From assembly GCA_025531455.1 (NCBI GenBank), contig JAMYHL010000046.1, positions 62,001 to 126,000 on the forward strand: a stretch of 64,000 bases of DNA. Direction: 5' to 3'. A program made the position numbers and the translations under genes. Below are positions 11,501 to 22,594 of the stretch, piece after piece. Source of the DNA: Apiotrichum sp. Y4204. Taxonomy: Eukaryota > Basidiomycota > Tremellomycetes > Trichosporonales > Trichosporonaceae. The notes beneath the pieces are model-generated. The model saw only the letters and a program-made list of their open reading frames with translations. It was not told where the DNA came from and made no database searches. Every line of letters begins with the position of its first letter. The stretch's first letter is position 1.

Positions 11501-11993
11501 CCCGCTGCGGCTACAATGGGAACCGTGCAGGCCATCGGCCACAATCATGATAGCCACATGATAGCCAGAGCATAGCTTGTTGTTGCTCATAGCGCCATAC
11601 CTACCGCCCACAGCGGCACGCGGCGGGCTCGCAAGGCTATCATGCGTGTAAACTCTCGGCAGGCGCCGTCCGTCCCGACACTGTGTGATCGACAACAATG
11701 CAACAACAGAACTACACCATGCTCGTGCCTCTAGCCCTTACGGCATATCCACACCGCCAAGCGCCGAGCTCCCATTGTCCACGAGATAGCTCGCTATTGA
11801 CTATTTGGTACATCCATCTAAGGCTACTGTCGAGTATTGTACAACCGCTGAGCGGACTGGCAGAGTATAATGGTGGATGACGGGGTGCGGCGCTGTGCGC
11901 TGTGCTGGTGACATCAAACTGTTGCGCCACCAAGGGACGGAGACGGCGCTCTACTCCGAGCCATTGCGGAGATGTGGGCGAGGCCGCACCGCA
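8579..11993. other. Long intergenic region without supported gene
   Basis: About 3.4 kb upstream of the AAAP transporter and downstream of the DUF3224 gene. Open frames up to about 200 codons occur, but their translations are compositionally odd (Arg/Ser/Cys-rich), lack recognisable domains, and do not connect by convincing introns. I see no RNA gene, repeat array or transposon here. Confidence 0.5.
8618..8634. repeat. Homopolymer G17 (C17 in the transporter leader)
   Basis: Seventeen consecutive G on the plus strand lie 40-56 nt upstream of the AAAP transporter start, so the mRNA leader probably contains a C17 run. Such tracts vary easily in length. Confidence 0.8.
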
Positions 11994-12724
11994 TCACAAC
12001 GCACAGCGGTCCTCGTCAAACTCGACCGTCATCCCGCCCTTGCCCTTTTCGCCGTTCTTGACGCCTGCTATGGTGTACTCGTACCACCCGTCGCCGCGGA
12101 TACCGGTCAGCGCACCCCTGTGGTGTTAGCTGAGGACAGAGGGTGCTGCGCGAGGGTGCTGAGCGAAGGAATAGAGACAGCGTTCATTGCGAGGTGGAAT
12201 GTCGCCGACCGGGCAGACGCCTACCAGCTCGCCCTCTCATCCCGCTCCCACTCCAAGCACTCACTTGCCTGTGCCCTCCATGACAGTCCACGTCCCAGTA
12301 ACCTTGCCCTTCCAGATATCCCCGTGTGAGCGCACGACAAATGTGCCATTCAACCCCGCGATCGAGCCGACAAACGTCTCGTGTCCGTCTAGTGGTGTCA
12401 GTTTCTGTAGATGACAGACTGATGAGAATGGCCGAACGCTGCTCCTCGACTCACCAAACCAGCCTGTTTCGTGCGGCTCCGGTTGTGAATCGGGGTGATA
12501 TGTCCTGGGGTCAGTGCTGTCGAGGGTGCGAAGCGCGCGCGGAGGGAGTAGACCACGCGCACTCCCCATCTCGCCGGCTGCCGGACTCACACGATGTACG
12601 ACGCATATGTCGTGCCCACCATCGCTGATGGTCCGCCGGTGTCGTATTGCATCGTCGCTGTCGCCGCGCATTGCTGGTATCCTCCGACAAGGCCACCGGG
12701 CAGGGGCTGTTGTTGCCAATCCAT
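11994..12724 (-). CDS. DUF3224 family small protein
   Basis: Exons on the minus strand are 12724-12591, 12504-12455, 12388-12265 and 12117-11994, giving 143 aa. All three introns have GTGAGT donors and good branch points (CTGAC or CTAAC). No single open frame covers the gene, so it is easily missed. The C-terminal half matches the DUF3224 pattern: FVG, GLNGTFVV, an HGD turn, VTGTWTVMEGTG and LTGIRGDG. This gives a small antiparallel beta-barrel. The family is mostly bacterial with scattered fungal members, and its function is unknown. There is no signal peptide, so a cytosolic location is likely. Exon 2 is only 50 nt. A TATA-like ATATAT lies about 115 nt upstream. Confidence 0.75.
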
Positions 12725-13239
12725 AGTGTCAGGTGAAGGGAAACGGGTCGTTCAATGATAAGTGGAGATGAGTGATGAGGATGGTAAGTGAAATATGACA
12801 AGCCGTTGGTCCATTGGAGCCTGCACGCGACCGTAGGTACATATATCGAGAGCGTGAGATTGATCGCAAGTGTAGAACATGCTCTTGTCTATGAGGGATA
12901 TAAATATCTTCGGCAGGATATCACGACAACACGCTGGCTGGAAACACACGGGCGCCTCTCTCTCGGCACTCGACTATACATCACAGTGTGCCAAGCCTGG
13001 AGCCGTTTGCACTGGCCCGCACTGGAAATGGTGACGCAACAGACATGTGCGATAAACGGGCGCCGCCGGACCGGACGAGATACCGCGCAATGACTCTTCA
13101 CATGGCTGTGCTTATTGTTCCAGCCCTGTGTGGGCGTGCAGATTCCACGACAGTGCGGGAATTAACCCTTTTGCAAAGCACACGATCCTATATCTTGTCT
13201 AACTACAACAACATTCAGCTACTACAGACGCCCCCCGCC
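12725..13239. other. Intergenic region
   Basis: This holds the presumed promoter of the DUF3224 gene (TATA-like sequence near 12839-12846). No gene is supported. Confidence 0.4.
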
Positions 13240-13769
13240 ATGCCTCTGATCACTCATGCACAATGGAATGCAGGCTGGCTGGGACTAATACGCCCCGCTC
13301 GGTGCTTTCACCTACGTCTCGTCAGTGCCGCGGCATCAAGTGGAGGCCAGCAACAGGGCAGCAGGGCTCATCGCCCGCTGACTGCAGTGTCCTTATGTTG
13401 AACGGAGATCAACTTCCCAGTCTCTGTCCACTCACAATCTTACACGCTGCAAGGAGACAGTACCCAACCGGCACTTGTGGTCACCCAGCCCGACGCTCCA
13501 GGTCGCCGCTCGCAGTATGAGAACTACAAGTATGGTAGTGTCCCCGCAGGCGCAGCCGCGTATCATGACTCAACGGCCTCTTACTTTCCTCAATCATGAG
13601 TTCTTGTGCTCACTAGCCAGACGATTGTCAACTACCGTGCAGCATGCCCGCCCTGTAAGGCAGTCAACACCGCCCTGCCCAATACTCACATTTCAGCTCG
13701 GCCTCAAGAATATCGGAACTGTTTCGGTCTCGCGTCGTCCTGAGCTCAGTGAGGTGAATGATATGTAGG
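13240..13769 (+). pseudogene. Probable decayed protein-coding gene
   Basis: A good Kozak-like ATG at 13240 (gccATGCC) is followed by short stretches that read like real protein but in different frames, separated by stops. Examples are a GAFTYVSSVP stretch near 13300, QSYTLQGDSTQPALVVTQP around 13430-13490 leading into YENYKYGSVPAGAA, and LGLKNIGTVSVSR near 13700. I could not join them with valid introns into one open frame. Either this is a gene with several non-canonical introns or, more likely, a degraded copy. No family is recognised. Confidence 0.3.
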
Positions 13770-14098
13770 TGGAGAGCGTTCCCCGGTGAGCGCTATGTTT
13801 GATAAGTAGCGCTATTGCCATCAAGTGTTAGACAAGTCGTTGAAGAGTGAGTACATTTGGGCAAGCCGGGCAAAGGCAATAGAACTGTCATACTAAGCCA
13901 GGTCTTGACGTGTCAAAATGGTAGAGCATATCCAAAGAAACGAAGAAGATATAGAATGATGGTACCAGGCAGCCAGGACGGGAGGGAGCCTTTGCGATTC
14001 CCGCACCGGCGGTGGAGTATAATATCGCCATAAATCAACAAACCCCTTCTCATGGCCTCTTCGTGTGCGCGGGCCATCGGCTGATCACTGCAGACGTC
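13770..14098. other. Intergenic region
   Basis: Downstream of the GPI-protein gene on the minus strand. It contains the presumed 3' untranslated region and nothing else recognisable. Confidence 0.4.
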
Positions 14099-15284
14099 CT
14101 AAAGCCAGGCAAAGAGACCAAGCGCAATCGACGCGAGGATGCCGCTGCCCGACACGCGGAGCATGGAGGCAGGGCTGTTAGGCTTGCCAGACGCCTGGGC
14201 GTTGCTGCCGCCACTGTTGTTGTTGCCGTTGCTGCTGGGGGTACCGCTGTTACCACTGTTGTTGTTGTTGCTGTTGCTGTTACCGCCGCTGTTGTTCGAG
14301 CTGCCGCCGTTGTTTCCGTTGCCCTCGCTAATTGTCAGCATCCTTTCTTAACCAACACATGAATCACATCACTCACGTCGTTCCCTCGTAGAAGGTCATG
14401 CTGGTGAATCCGTTCTCACCCTGGCTGCCGGTGAAGACACAGGTGACAATGAGGGTGTACGTCTGGCGGGGGTTGAGGGGACGCATAAAGAGCAGAGCCT
14501 CGGTCGGGTCGGGGAACTCTGCCCGAATGGCGTGGGTGTCGCGCTCGTCGCCGTCGGTGCTCTCCAGCACAAAGTAGAGCGTCTTTGACTGCTTGCTACG
14601 CGTACCGTTGACAACAAGGTAGGCAGTCTTGGGGGGCACGGCGACACGAAGCATGGCATCGTCGTAGCACTTTGCATGGGTCGGGAGGTTGTTGGCCGCG
14701 TTGACGTGCTCCCATCGCCCGGTAGTGTTGTAGAACTTGTTGATCGTGCCGTCCTCAGTGATAAAGTTCTCGGTGCGCGTGGGCACCTCAGCGAGCGAGG
14801 CGGCCGTGCTGTTCATGCCGGTCATGATGTCGACGTTGTTGAGCGTCCAGTTGCCGTAGTATGCCTGCACACTCATGGTGTAGTCCTGGAAGCGCGGGGT
14901 GGTGCGCTGCCACAGCACAGTGTCGCTGACGGGGCCCATAACCTTGCTGTCCTTGTCATCCCAGGTCGGGTCGTTGGTAACATAGGCATTGGCCGCATTA
15001 TCGGGAAGGCCGTCGGAGCCGGTGCGAGAGTACGAGCTGGCGGCGCCGTTGAAGGAGATGCCTGAGCCGATAAACTCGACCGCCATGCCCATGGCAGTCG
15101 TCAGACCATTCTTGGTGACGGGTGAGTTGGGGTCGTTGCCGACGCGATTGAAGCCGGTCAGCTCAAGCGGCGCGTCCACAGTGCGCAGTGTCCAGTTGAA
15201 GAGCAACTGGGGTGCGTTGGGGTCAGCTGCGAGTGTTGCCGGGAGGGCGATAGTCGCGGCGAGTAGAGCGAGTGCTGTCGACAT
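14099..15284 (-). CDS. GPI-anchored cell-surface glycoprotein
   Basis: Exons on the minus strand are 15284-14377 and 14327-14099, giving 378 aa. I place the acceptor after a CTGACAATTAG branch/acceptor combination; an alternative acceptor 14 nt earlier, after gaaag at 14342-14346, would add a few residues. The order is signal peptide (1-20), an ectodomain of about 280 residues rich in beta-strand patterns with five N-glycosylation sequons, a linker of about 45 residues made mostly of Asn, Ser and Gly, and a C-terminal hydrophobic tail preceded by small residues. That tail is the classic GPI-attachment architecture. The ectodomain has a GSGISFNG segment reminiscent of beta-sandwich surface proteins common in basidiomycetes, whose function is unknown. 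TTTATA at 15339-15344 is a TATA box on the coding strand 55 nt upstream. Confidence 0.8.
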
Positions 15285-17150
15285 GGGGAAATGAGTGTGG
15301 GGGGGGATAAATGGCGATCAGAACGCGTTAGCGGAGGGTTTATATGTCGGTCACAGAGCATCAATGCATTCAAGACGAGAAGCTAGGAGGACTGAAGGGG
15401 ACTGAAGGGGTATTCAGAGCATTGCTTCTTGGACGCTAGAGATGCCGAACCGGCGAAAGGAGTGAATGGATCGACTGCCAAGAAAGGCCCGGGACGTGCG
15501 ACGTCGAGAGAGTTGCAGCTCTCCTCCGCTGCCTTCAGCCTCTCATCTCTTCCATCTTGGTCGCGTACGCGCACACCCGCGCTAGAGAGCATATAACGCT
15601 CGAATAGAAAGGGTCAACTTTGCGGCTGTGTCGCAGAGTTCGGCCCGTGCAAGGTCTGTGGGGCTGGGGAGCTGTGCGGCCCCCCAGAGTTGAGATTGCT
15701 CTTGTACTGGTTCTTTCCGTCATGCTTATCACGACTGTTGTGATTTGGCTGCAAAGGCACACCGCCCCAGTCCCTCAGACCTGAAGTCTACTCGAGCACT
15801 TCCAGATCCACCAGGGATTCCAGCAGATAGCCACTACAAACGCGGGACGGGAAGCTCGGCTCGCTCGGCCCAGCTTCCGGTCAGACTCCAAGGGCTATGC
15901 CGCTTGGCGCCAGCTGTGACAAGGTTGTTTCGGCGTGTTGCGCGCTCGTTTGGAGTATCCGCAGCGTGTCGATCAGCTAGGTAAACCATGCCATTGTCTT
16001 AATTGATAGACATGATGTTTATTAATGAAAGGGGATCGCATATCTGCACAGCTTCTCAGGCCCCTTCTCGAGGAGCGCGCTCAGTGTCAATTGCCTTTGT
16101 TGACAACGTCCAAAACGCCATTCACGCGTCGTGGGGCATGTCTCACTCGGTGACGACAATGGCAGTGTCGATGATAGGGAGACGGGCAAGGAGCGAGGCT
16201 CGTGCGTGTTGCGCGACTTTGAGGCATCCTTAGTGCTTGCCGCTGGCAGACCATCCCTCTCCTCTAGCTTCTCTAGCTCCGCTAGCTCCTCTGCTCTCGA
16301 CGCTTCATGTCAGCCACGATTAAGGACGATGCTGCAGTAGCACTCCCGACCTCACTGCCGTAACACTGAGCGGTCAAAGACATCGGACAGCATCGGGCGA
16401 GGAGGTCGGACATGTGCCTGTCACCATCACAATGCCCTGCCCACTGTCTTGAAGTCCTACAGTTGGACACTGGAAACTCCTTGGTTGCTACTGCATGATC
16501 AGGCATTGGCGTTCAGCCACACCCCCTCTCCGTCATGGAGGCTGAGACATCGAAACACCTTCTTGATGTTAATGTCAAAGTATGAGCGCATGAGTGCAGT
16601 CCCCACACAGCACAGCCCCCACCTGAAGTCGGTCAACGCCGACGACCTCAGCCCCAATGTCAATGAGCTAACCATTGACCATTCATGTCATCAGCGGCCA
16701 CGGGATTTCTGTAGCTCAATTACAGCAAGTCGCTTACAGTAGTATTGCATTTCCTCTGCATCAATTTATCAGACTCTAGCGAAGAGTGGATCAAGAAGAG
16801 TGAAGGTATCGGAACTCCCGTCACCCAAATCTATCGTCTCGTGCCAGTTACCTCCGTCTTGGCGCAACGTTTGGAAGTCAAATAGGCCGAAGGCAACAGC
16901 GGCATAGCTCTGATCTCTGTTACGCTCACACATGCACTCGGTAGACCTTACGAAAGGGCTTCTTGCTCGTCGCCGTAGTAAATGCCGACCATCAATGTCG
17001 ACCCCGGACCGATGCTCAACCGGAGCCGTACTCTGCCCGGCTACGCAGCTTAGCCGGCAACTCACCTCCACTACCGACATCGCATCCATAAAAAGTTGCT
17101 GAACAGCAACCATCTCGATACCTTTCTGCACCCTCAACCCCGTCGTCGCA
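15285..17150. other. Intergenic region
   Basis: About 1.9 kb between divergent genes (GPI protein and SKL hydrolase). It has a TATA element for the GPI gene at 15339-15344 and a small cluster of CTAGCT-like repeats near 16264-16300. No gene is supported. Confidence 0.45.
15339..15344 (-). promoter_or_regulatory. TATA box of the GPI-protein gene
   Basis: It reads TATAAA on the minus strand, 55 nt upstream of the start codon at 15284. Confidence 0.45.
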
Positions 17151-18725
17151 ATGCTCAGTGTGCCTCCTCACGTCGGGCCGTCGCTCGCTCCCTCCCCAGT
17201 CGTTCCGTGGCATCCGCTGCTGCCGCTCTGCCCTCCGCCAGCCTCCATCGCGACGACCCACAGGGCCCCGCCGCATCCACCGCGTCCGGAAGTCACGCCT
17301 CCACCGGGGTACGTGCGCACGCTGCACGCGTCGCCCGGCGCATGGCCGCGCTCACTCAAGGAGTCGCGCGGAGAGTGCACCCGTGTTTCGCGTCCGTACT
17401 CGAGCAACGCCGCGCCGACCGACGACAAGGCCGAGCGCGCGGCGCGCATCGAGCGGGAAAAGATCACCTGCGGCGAGGCGCCGAAGCGCGCCCACGAGTG
17501 GGACATTGACGAGGCGCTCGCTGACCCTCACCCCCCTCATCCCCAGTGGGTGCCCGTCGAGCGCTGGCGGCGCGAGAAGCCTGTAGAGGGCGGAGTTACT
17601 CTCCTACTCATACATGCTAATGGCATGCCGAAGGAGGTGGGTACAGCTGGGCGGCTGACGTGAGCCGGCGCCGGGCATTCGGCGATATCCGATCACACAA
17701 ACTGGATACCACAACTTGATCTCTAACACACCAGGACTACCATCCCGTGCTGCGCCAGTTTCTCTCGACGCCGTCTTCTGCCGTCGCGTTTGGCACGGGG
17801 GCCGCGCTCGGCACGTCCCCGGACGTGGTCATCAACGACATCTTCCTCCTCGAGGACACTCTGCACGGCGTTGGGCAGGACCTGAACGCGGGCCACCTGC
17901 CACCGGTGCATGCATGGTCCGACTTTGCACGTGACATCCTCAACTTCCTCATCCATGTGCTTCCTGGCATGTCGGACGACGCGCCGTGGCAGCTCGAGTG
18001 GCACGCCGAGCCTCCTGCTGCACCGCGCACGATCTTTGGTATCGGCCACTCGCTTGGCGGCAACGCCCTCGTCCACGCGAGCGTGACCCGCAAAGATGCG
18101 CTCTCCGGCCTGCTCCTCATTGACCCCATGGTGGGTATCGTGTTGCATAACCTCGTACTGATCCCAGACACAACCCACAGGCGCCAACTCATCCGCAAAG
18201 ATGGGCTACCCGGTGCAAGCTCTGACACTGAAGCGCCGACCCGCGTGGCCATCGCTTGCTGCTGCCGAGGAGTCCAACAAGGGCAACCCCATGTTCTCCA
18301 AGTTTGACCCTGCGACGTTTGCGTTGTGGCTTCAGTTTGGCGTCGTCCCGTCCGGGGCTGGGGACGAAGTCGTCCTCGCCACGCCGCCTTGGGCCGAGGC
18401 ATGTGTCTTCTCAGACCCACGCGCTCCCCAGCGTGGGTGGGACCTACTCCCGCAGCTCAGCGTTCCCGTCGGCTTCCTGATGGCGGAGGACACGAAATGG
18501 ATGGGAGGACCCAAGATCCAGCGCGAGCTGGTGTGGCGCCCGCCGCGCTCCCGCAACGAGATGGTCAAGGGCTCGGGACACTTGGTGAGTTTCGCCGCTG
18601 GAGTGGAATGCAGGCTGACATGGAAGGTGGTACAGGAGCAGCCCAAGGAGACGGCCCTTGCTCTCCGGCGCTTCCTCACGACTGTCAGTGCAGGAGAGTG
18701 GGACAACCAGAGGAGCAAACTCTGA
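17151..18725 (+). CDS. Alpha/beta hydrolase with C-terminal SKL peroxisomal signal
   Basis: Exons are 17151-17636, 17735-18130, 18168-18584 and 18627-18725, giving 465 aa. The core starts near LLLIHANGMPKE (oxyanion region). The nucleophile elbow is GHSLGG with Ser268, and the catalytic His is probably His432 in GSGHLVV. This resembles fungal hydrolases related to yeast Lpx1 and to so-called toxin-biosynthesis-type hydrolases. The last three residues are SKL, the canonical PTS1 signal, so import into peroxisomes is a strong inference. The final intron acceptor was chosen to give HLVVQEQP, the family-typical sequence; another acceptor would remove three residues. The first 110 or so residues are Pro/Arg-rich and weakly conserved, so the start is uncertain. 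The substrate is unknown, possibly an acyl ester or acylglycerol. Confidence 0.85.
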
Positions 18726-18958
18726 AAACGACGTGCTTTCCTGTAGACGTACATTGGCATAGAGCTCGGAGCTGTAAGCATGAAATTGTGGTGGGACTGG
18801 TTTACTCTACGCTCGACCCGCAACCTCAGTTTCGCAGACATTGCAGAACACTACATTCTGTGTACTAATTTCAGTCATGTCTTATCCGCAGCTTTTCCCT
18901 AATCACTTTACTCATCAATCCAAACAAATCGTATCGCCCGCGAGATCTTCAAGCTCGA

Positions 18959-20308
18959 TTACCACTTGCAGAACGCGCGGTGGATGGCACTGGGGTCCTT
19001 CTCCTCGATGGGCACCGTCAACCACACGGACTTGAGCAACTTGAAGAGGTAGCGCGGGGGACAATCATCAAAGTCCTCCTCTGCCACACTGATCTTTTAG
19101 CGCCCTGCCGCAACTGCATACTCACCCGGTAAGACGGGGCCGCTCACACAGCTTGGCGGCTGCACGGGCGGCGAGGCCGACGTTGTCGAGCTGCGCGGCG
19201 AGCGTGAAAACAAGGCCGACGCGACACGACGGGCAGCCCTTGTCGAGATGCACACCAATCGCGAACAGCAGGTTGGTAACGACCATGGATCCACCCAGGC
19301 GCTGGGCAAGGCGCGTGGCGTCAAGCAGGTTGCCGTGCGTGCAGTTCTGCATCGAGAGCTCGGACGACCTGCCCTCCATTGCCCAGAGGAAGAGCTTGAA
19401 CAAGCGGGCGGTCTCACCTTCGGCAAGCAAGATCTCGTCCTTGACCTGGTCGTTGCGCAGGTCCCAGAAGAGGTCGCTGAAGATGAGCGTTCCACCGCGT
19501 AGCTCACGTACCTGTGGCGCATCACCTTCTCCGGAACACAGAAGAGCACTCCATCAGAGGACACAATGCGGAATGTCGACGACTTGAGACTGTACTCGTC
19601 GTCGATGGCGGTGGCGCTGGTGTCGAGGTCCGCCACCGACACAAATCTCTCGTCCGCCGGGTGAACCGGGCTGGGCAGGATGCCTGGCGACGGCATGTTA
19701 GTGTCGCGCGTGGCGACTGTCACCAGCGACGGGTGCGTAGCGCCCGACGCCGTGGTCGGCGACATCAGCCCCGCATCAAACTGGTGGCGGTCGCCACTAC
19801 CGGGCACGGTGATGGGCGACAGCTTTCCTGCGATAGTAGTGCGAGGGTTGTTTGACATGGGCGTGGGAGGCTCCCACGGTGTGAGGGGCACTGACTGGCT
19901 TGCAGTAGGGCTCGAGTTGGATGATTGGCCGCTCATCATGGACCAAGTGGAGCGGACAGGGGACTGGGCGCCGCGGGTGCTGGTGACGGGGGACGGTGGC
20001 GGCGTGGTACTCTTGCGTCTCGTCGAGGAGGGCTGAGAGTAAGATCCGGTCGAAGAGCTTTCCATGCTCGCGATCCGGCTCAGACGGTTCGAATCTGTGA
20101 CGCTGAAGCGATCAGCGCTGCTGCTGTCCTTGAGGGGCTTCTTGCGGTCGCGGACTTTATCGCCACCCGAGAGCGCGCTGGCGAAAGAGTTGCGATGCTT
20201 TCTGACGGACGCAGGAGAGAAAGAGAAGAACTTGGATTTGAGGGGCTGGGGTTCGTCGCCGGCAGACGTCTGGCTCGAGTGCGAACGCTCGGAAGCGTCG
20301 TCAGCCAT
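18959..20308 (-). CDS. BTB/POZ-like domain protein with disordered N-terminus
   Basis: Exons on the minus strand are 20308-19512, 19476-19126 and 19088-18959, giving 425 aa. Residues 1-235 are Ser/Thr/Pro-rich and probably disordered. From about 240 the sequence reads SSDGVLFCVPEKVMRH, then (after a 35-nt intron) DLFWDLRNDQ and helical segments with FLWAMEG. This is the fungal BTB-like pattern in which a chosen ligand loop and helices form a dimer or Cul3-adaptor fold. The first intron removes part of a segment usually present in such domains (an LIFSD-like string lies inside the intron as drawn), so that junction deserves caution. It is convergent with the SKL hydrolase, 234 bp apart. The function is unknown. 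Confidence 0.7.
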
Positions 20309-21403
20309 GTTTTGAGAGGAAATCGGAGAGAGCGAGAAGCGCTGGTGCTCGCTATACCGGATATATGAGCTGCTTGGACAGCGGTGAGTGTCAAGCGCGA
20401 GGATGTCACCAGGAGTATGTTGTCAACGTTTGCTACACTTCCCACTCTCCTTCCTGACATTCTCTCACGCCCTTTCGACGTTCCAGTTGGTGATACCACG
20501 CCCCTGCTCCACCTTCACACAACATCACGGACAAGGCGATTAGCAATCACACGCCCGGTCCGTGGTGGAATAGACAAAGTTAGCAACAGCGGAGAGCTGA
20601 GGACATTCCCTCTTGGGGCGCTCATTCGACCCACTTGCTGTTGAACGTTGCATCTTTTGACGTTCATGTTGCGAGTCTCACGCCAATACGACACCGGAAT
20701 GGGGCACATGTCCATTTTCCTCGCTGTGAGATCGTGGAGCCAGTTATCACAACACTGATAGCTTTGTCGTTTCGCGTCGCACGTAGACGGCAGTCATGCT
20801 GTACAGCACAGTCAGTACCCCCCGATGTACAGTAGCTCTTTCCTCCGAATATGACAAAGGCGTGGCTCAGAGGACGTACAGTACATGAGGGCTACATTCA
20901 AACAGCAACATCTATGTGCTCGCTGCTCTCCACTTAGAGCTGCGTGATGGAAACACTGTAAGTGGGGGCGAGTGGAAAGGGAGGAGATGCTGAGCGAAGG
21001 AGGACTACGCTTTAGCAATGTGTGCCACACGCATCTCTACCACGAGGTTTGCCCGCCAAGCTTGTGTCCCCGCATGGAGAGCTCCAGCACAATATCGAGT
21101 GGCTTGCTGCGACGCCCCACAGCACCGGCGACATGAGAGCTCTCAATGTCTTCTGCGCCAGTGCGTGGAACTATTATCCAGTCTTCGAGGTTGCTCAGTG
21201 CTCCGTGCGTGGTGCCATACTTCCACATCTCGGCGACCAGTACGATCTCGGATCTCGGTCATTAGCTTGTTTTCCCCTCGAGTGTCAGCGGAATCAGCAC
21301 TGGTTTGCCGACTCACAAACACCTTAGATTGTGACATCTCTCCACTTGCACACCTTTGAAGTTTGTCGTTTCCCATTCACTCGACATCATCTCGTTTTTT
21401 ACG
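20309..21403. other. Intergenic region
   Basis: Divergent promoter space between the BTB-like gene and the pseudokinase-like gene. No further gene is supported. Confidence 0.45.
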
Positions 21404-22594
21404 ATGCCTCGCGCCGTGTCCAGCTCCAAAGACAGAAAGGATAGCGCCCAGAGTCGCAAGAGGACGAAGACGGCGTCCAAGCCGTCCCGGACGTCCAGAA
21501 CGGCCGACCGTGCGAGGCGAGAACGAGACGAGGCTAAGAGCCAGCCCCAGGTAGAGGTCGACCTGATCACACCGCTGCGTGAAGTATGTTGACGGAAGAT
21601 ATCCTGTCTGACTGCAGCTTGATACTCTTAACCTTGCTCTCAACGACGAGATCGACGCGCGGGCACGCTACTGTTCGCCGAGTGACTATCCACCAGAGAT
21701 CACGTTGTCTCGCGTACACATCACTCCGAACATCAAGCTTACAGAACCGGGAGAGACCGCCAAGCCTAGTACCGACGCGGGAACCAAGTCCGACGACGCG
21801 TCACCTGCCAGTGACGGCCCTTTGACGGTTTCACCGACCATTGTTCTTCAACGATGGCGCGGCTATTCCAAGCCGAACGAGCCAGAGGCAAGGCGTTTTG
21901 GACTTACAGCTGATATCTTCTACGCGGACCTAAGAGTGGCTGGAAAGAGCTCGCCGGGTCTCGTGGTTAAGCTGGTGGACTTGCGGTGCGTTCGAGAGCG
22001 CGGTCGACTCCCCACCCAGAGCAAGGTCAAAGAAGACTTGGCCAGCGAGGTGCATAACTTCAACGTGGCGGAGAGTTTGCAAGGGTCGTGTTTGCCGCGG
22101 TTGGCAGGCCTGTTTCGCTGGGAAAGCTTGTACTGTCTTGTGTTCGACTACGCGGGCAAACCGTTGAAGCAGAGAGAGCGGGGAACGAGGAAGCTCCAGT
22201 AAGTGGCCTGAACAGTACGGCTTCTGGCTGTCGGATGCAAGCGTAATGCAATACGCACTGACAATCCAGGAAGGAGGTCATTTCGGCGCTGAAGAGGATC
22301 CATGCCGTCGGTCTCGGTCCCTACTATGATTCCGACTCGTCATACCGGGTCGTACGCCGCGGGCCTGACGGAGGGATACGGTTCTCCCAGCTATACAACT
22401 CGGAACGGGTAGACTTGCTCCCTCCGGCAAGGCTGCAGGAATTCATCGACGAGAGACATCCGTACGCTGGACTGACAGCTGAGGAGACGCTCGTCAAGCT
22501 GCAACACAATGGCATTACGGTGTTGAAAGAAGATTCTTTCCCGTGTGTTTACGATGACGATGATGATGATGACGACAATGGCGACGACGAGTGA
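21404..22594 (+). CDS. Protein-kinase-fold protein lacking catalytic motifs (putative pseudokinase)
   Basis: Exons are 21404-21583, 21618-22198 and 22270-22594, giving 361 aa. The N-terminal 50 residues are strongly basic (nuclear-localisation-like) and the C-terminus ends in a run of eight Asp plus DDE. The middle has kinase N-lobe and hinge patterns: VVKLVDLR (beta-3 with Lys), an alpha-C-like ASEVHNFNVAESL, and YCLVFDYAGKPL (hinge). After the hinge, ALKRIHAVGLG corresponds to the helix before the catalytic loop. The expected HGD/HRD-x-N motif is replaced by a PYYDSDSSY stretch, and the DFG position reads FSQ. This resembles the fungal PKc-like families found in Agaricomycetes and Tremellomycetes. 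Function and partners are unknown; catalytic inactivity is inference. Confidence 0.65.

Noticed and set aside
19477..19511. Alternative of no intron, or of keeping LIFSD, in the BTB-like gene
   Set aside because: Without the intron the frame shifts away from the conserved C-terminal half, and a 9-nt intron that would keep LIFSD is not possible. The 35-nt intron is the only workable choice, although it trims the domain.
20085..20096. GGTTCGAATC resembling a tRNA B-box
   Set aside because: It lies within the BTB-like coding exon, and no A-box or cloverleaf can be formed around it.
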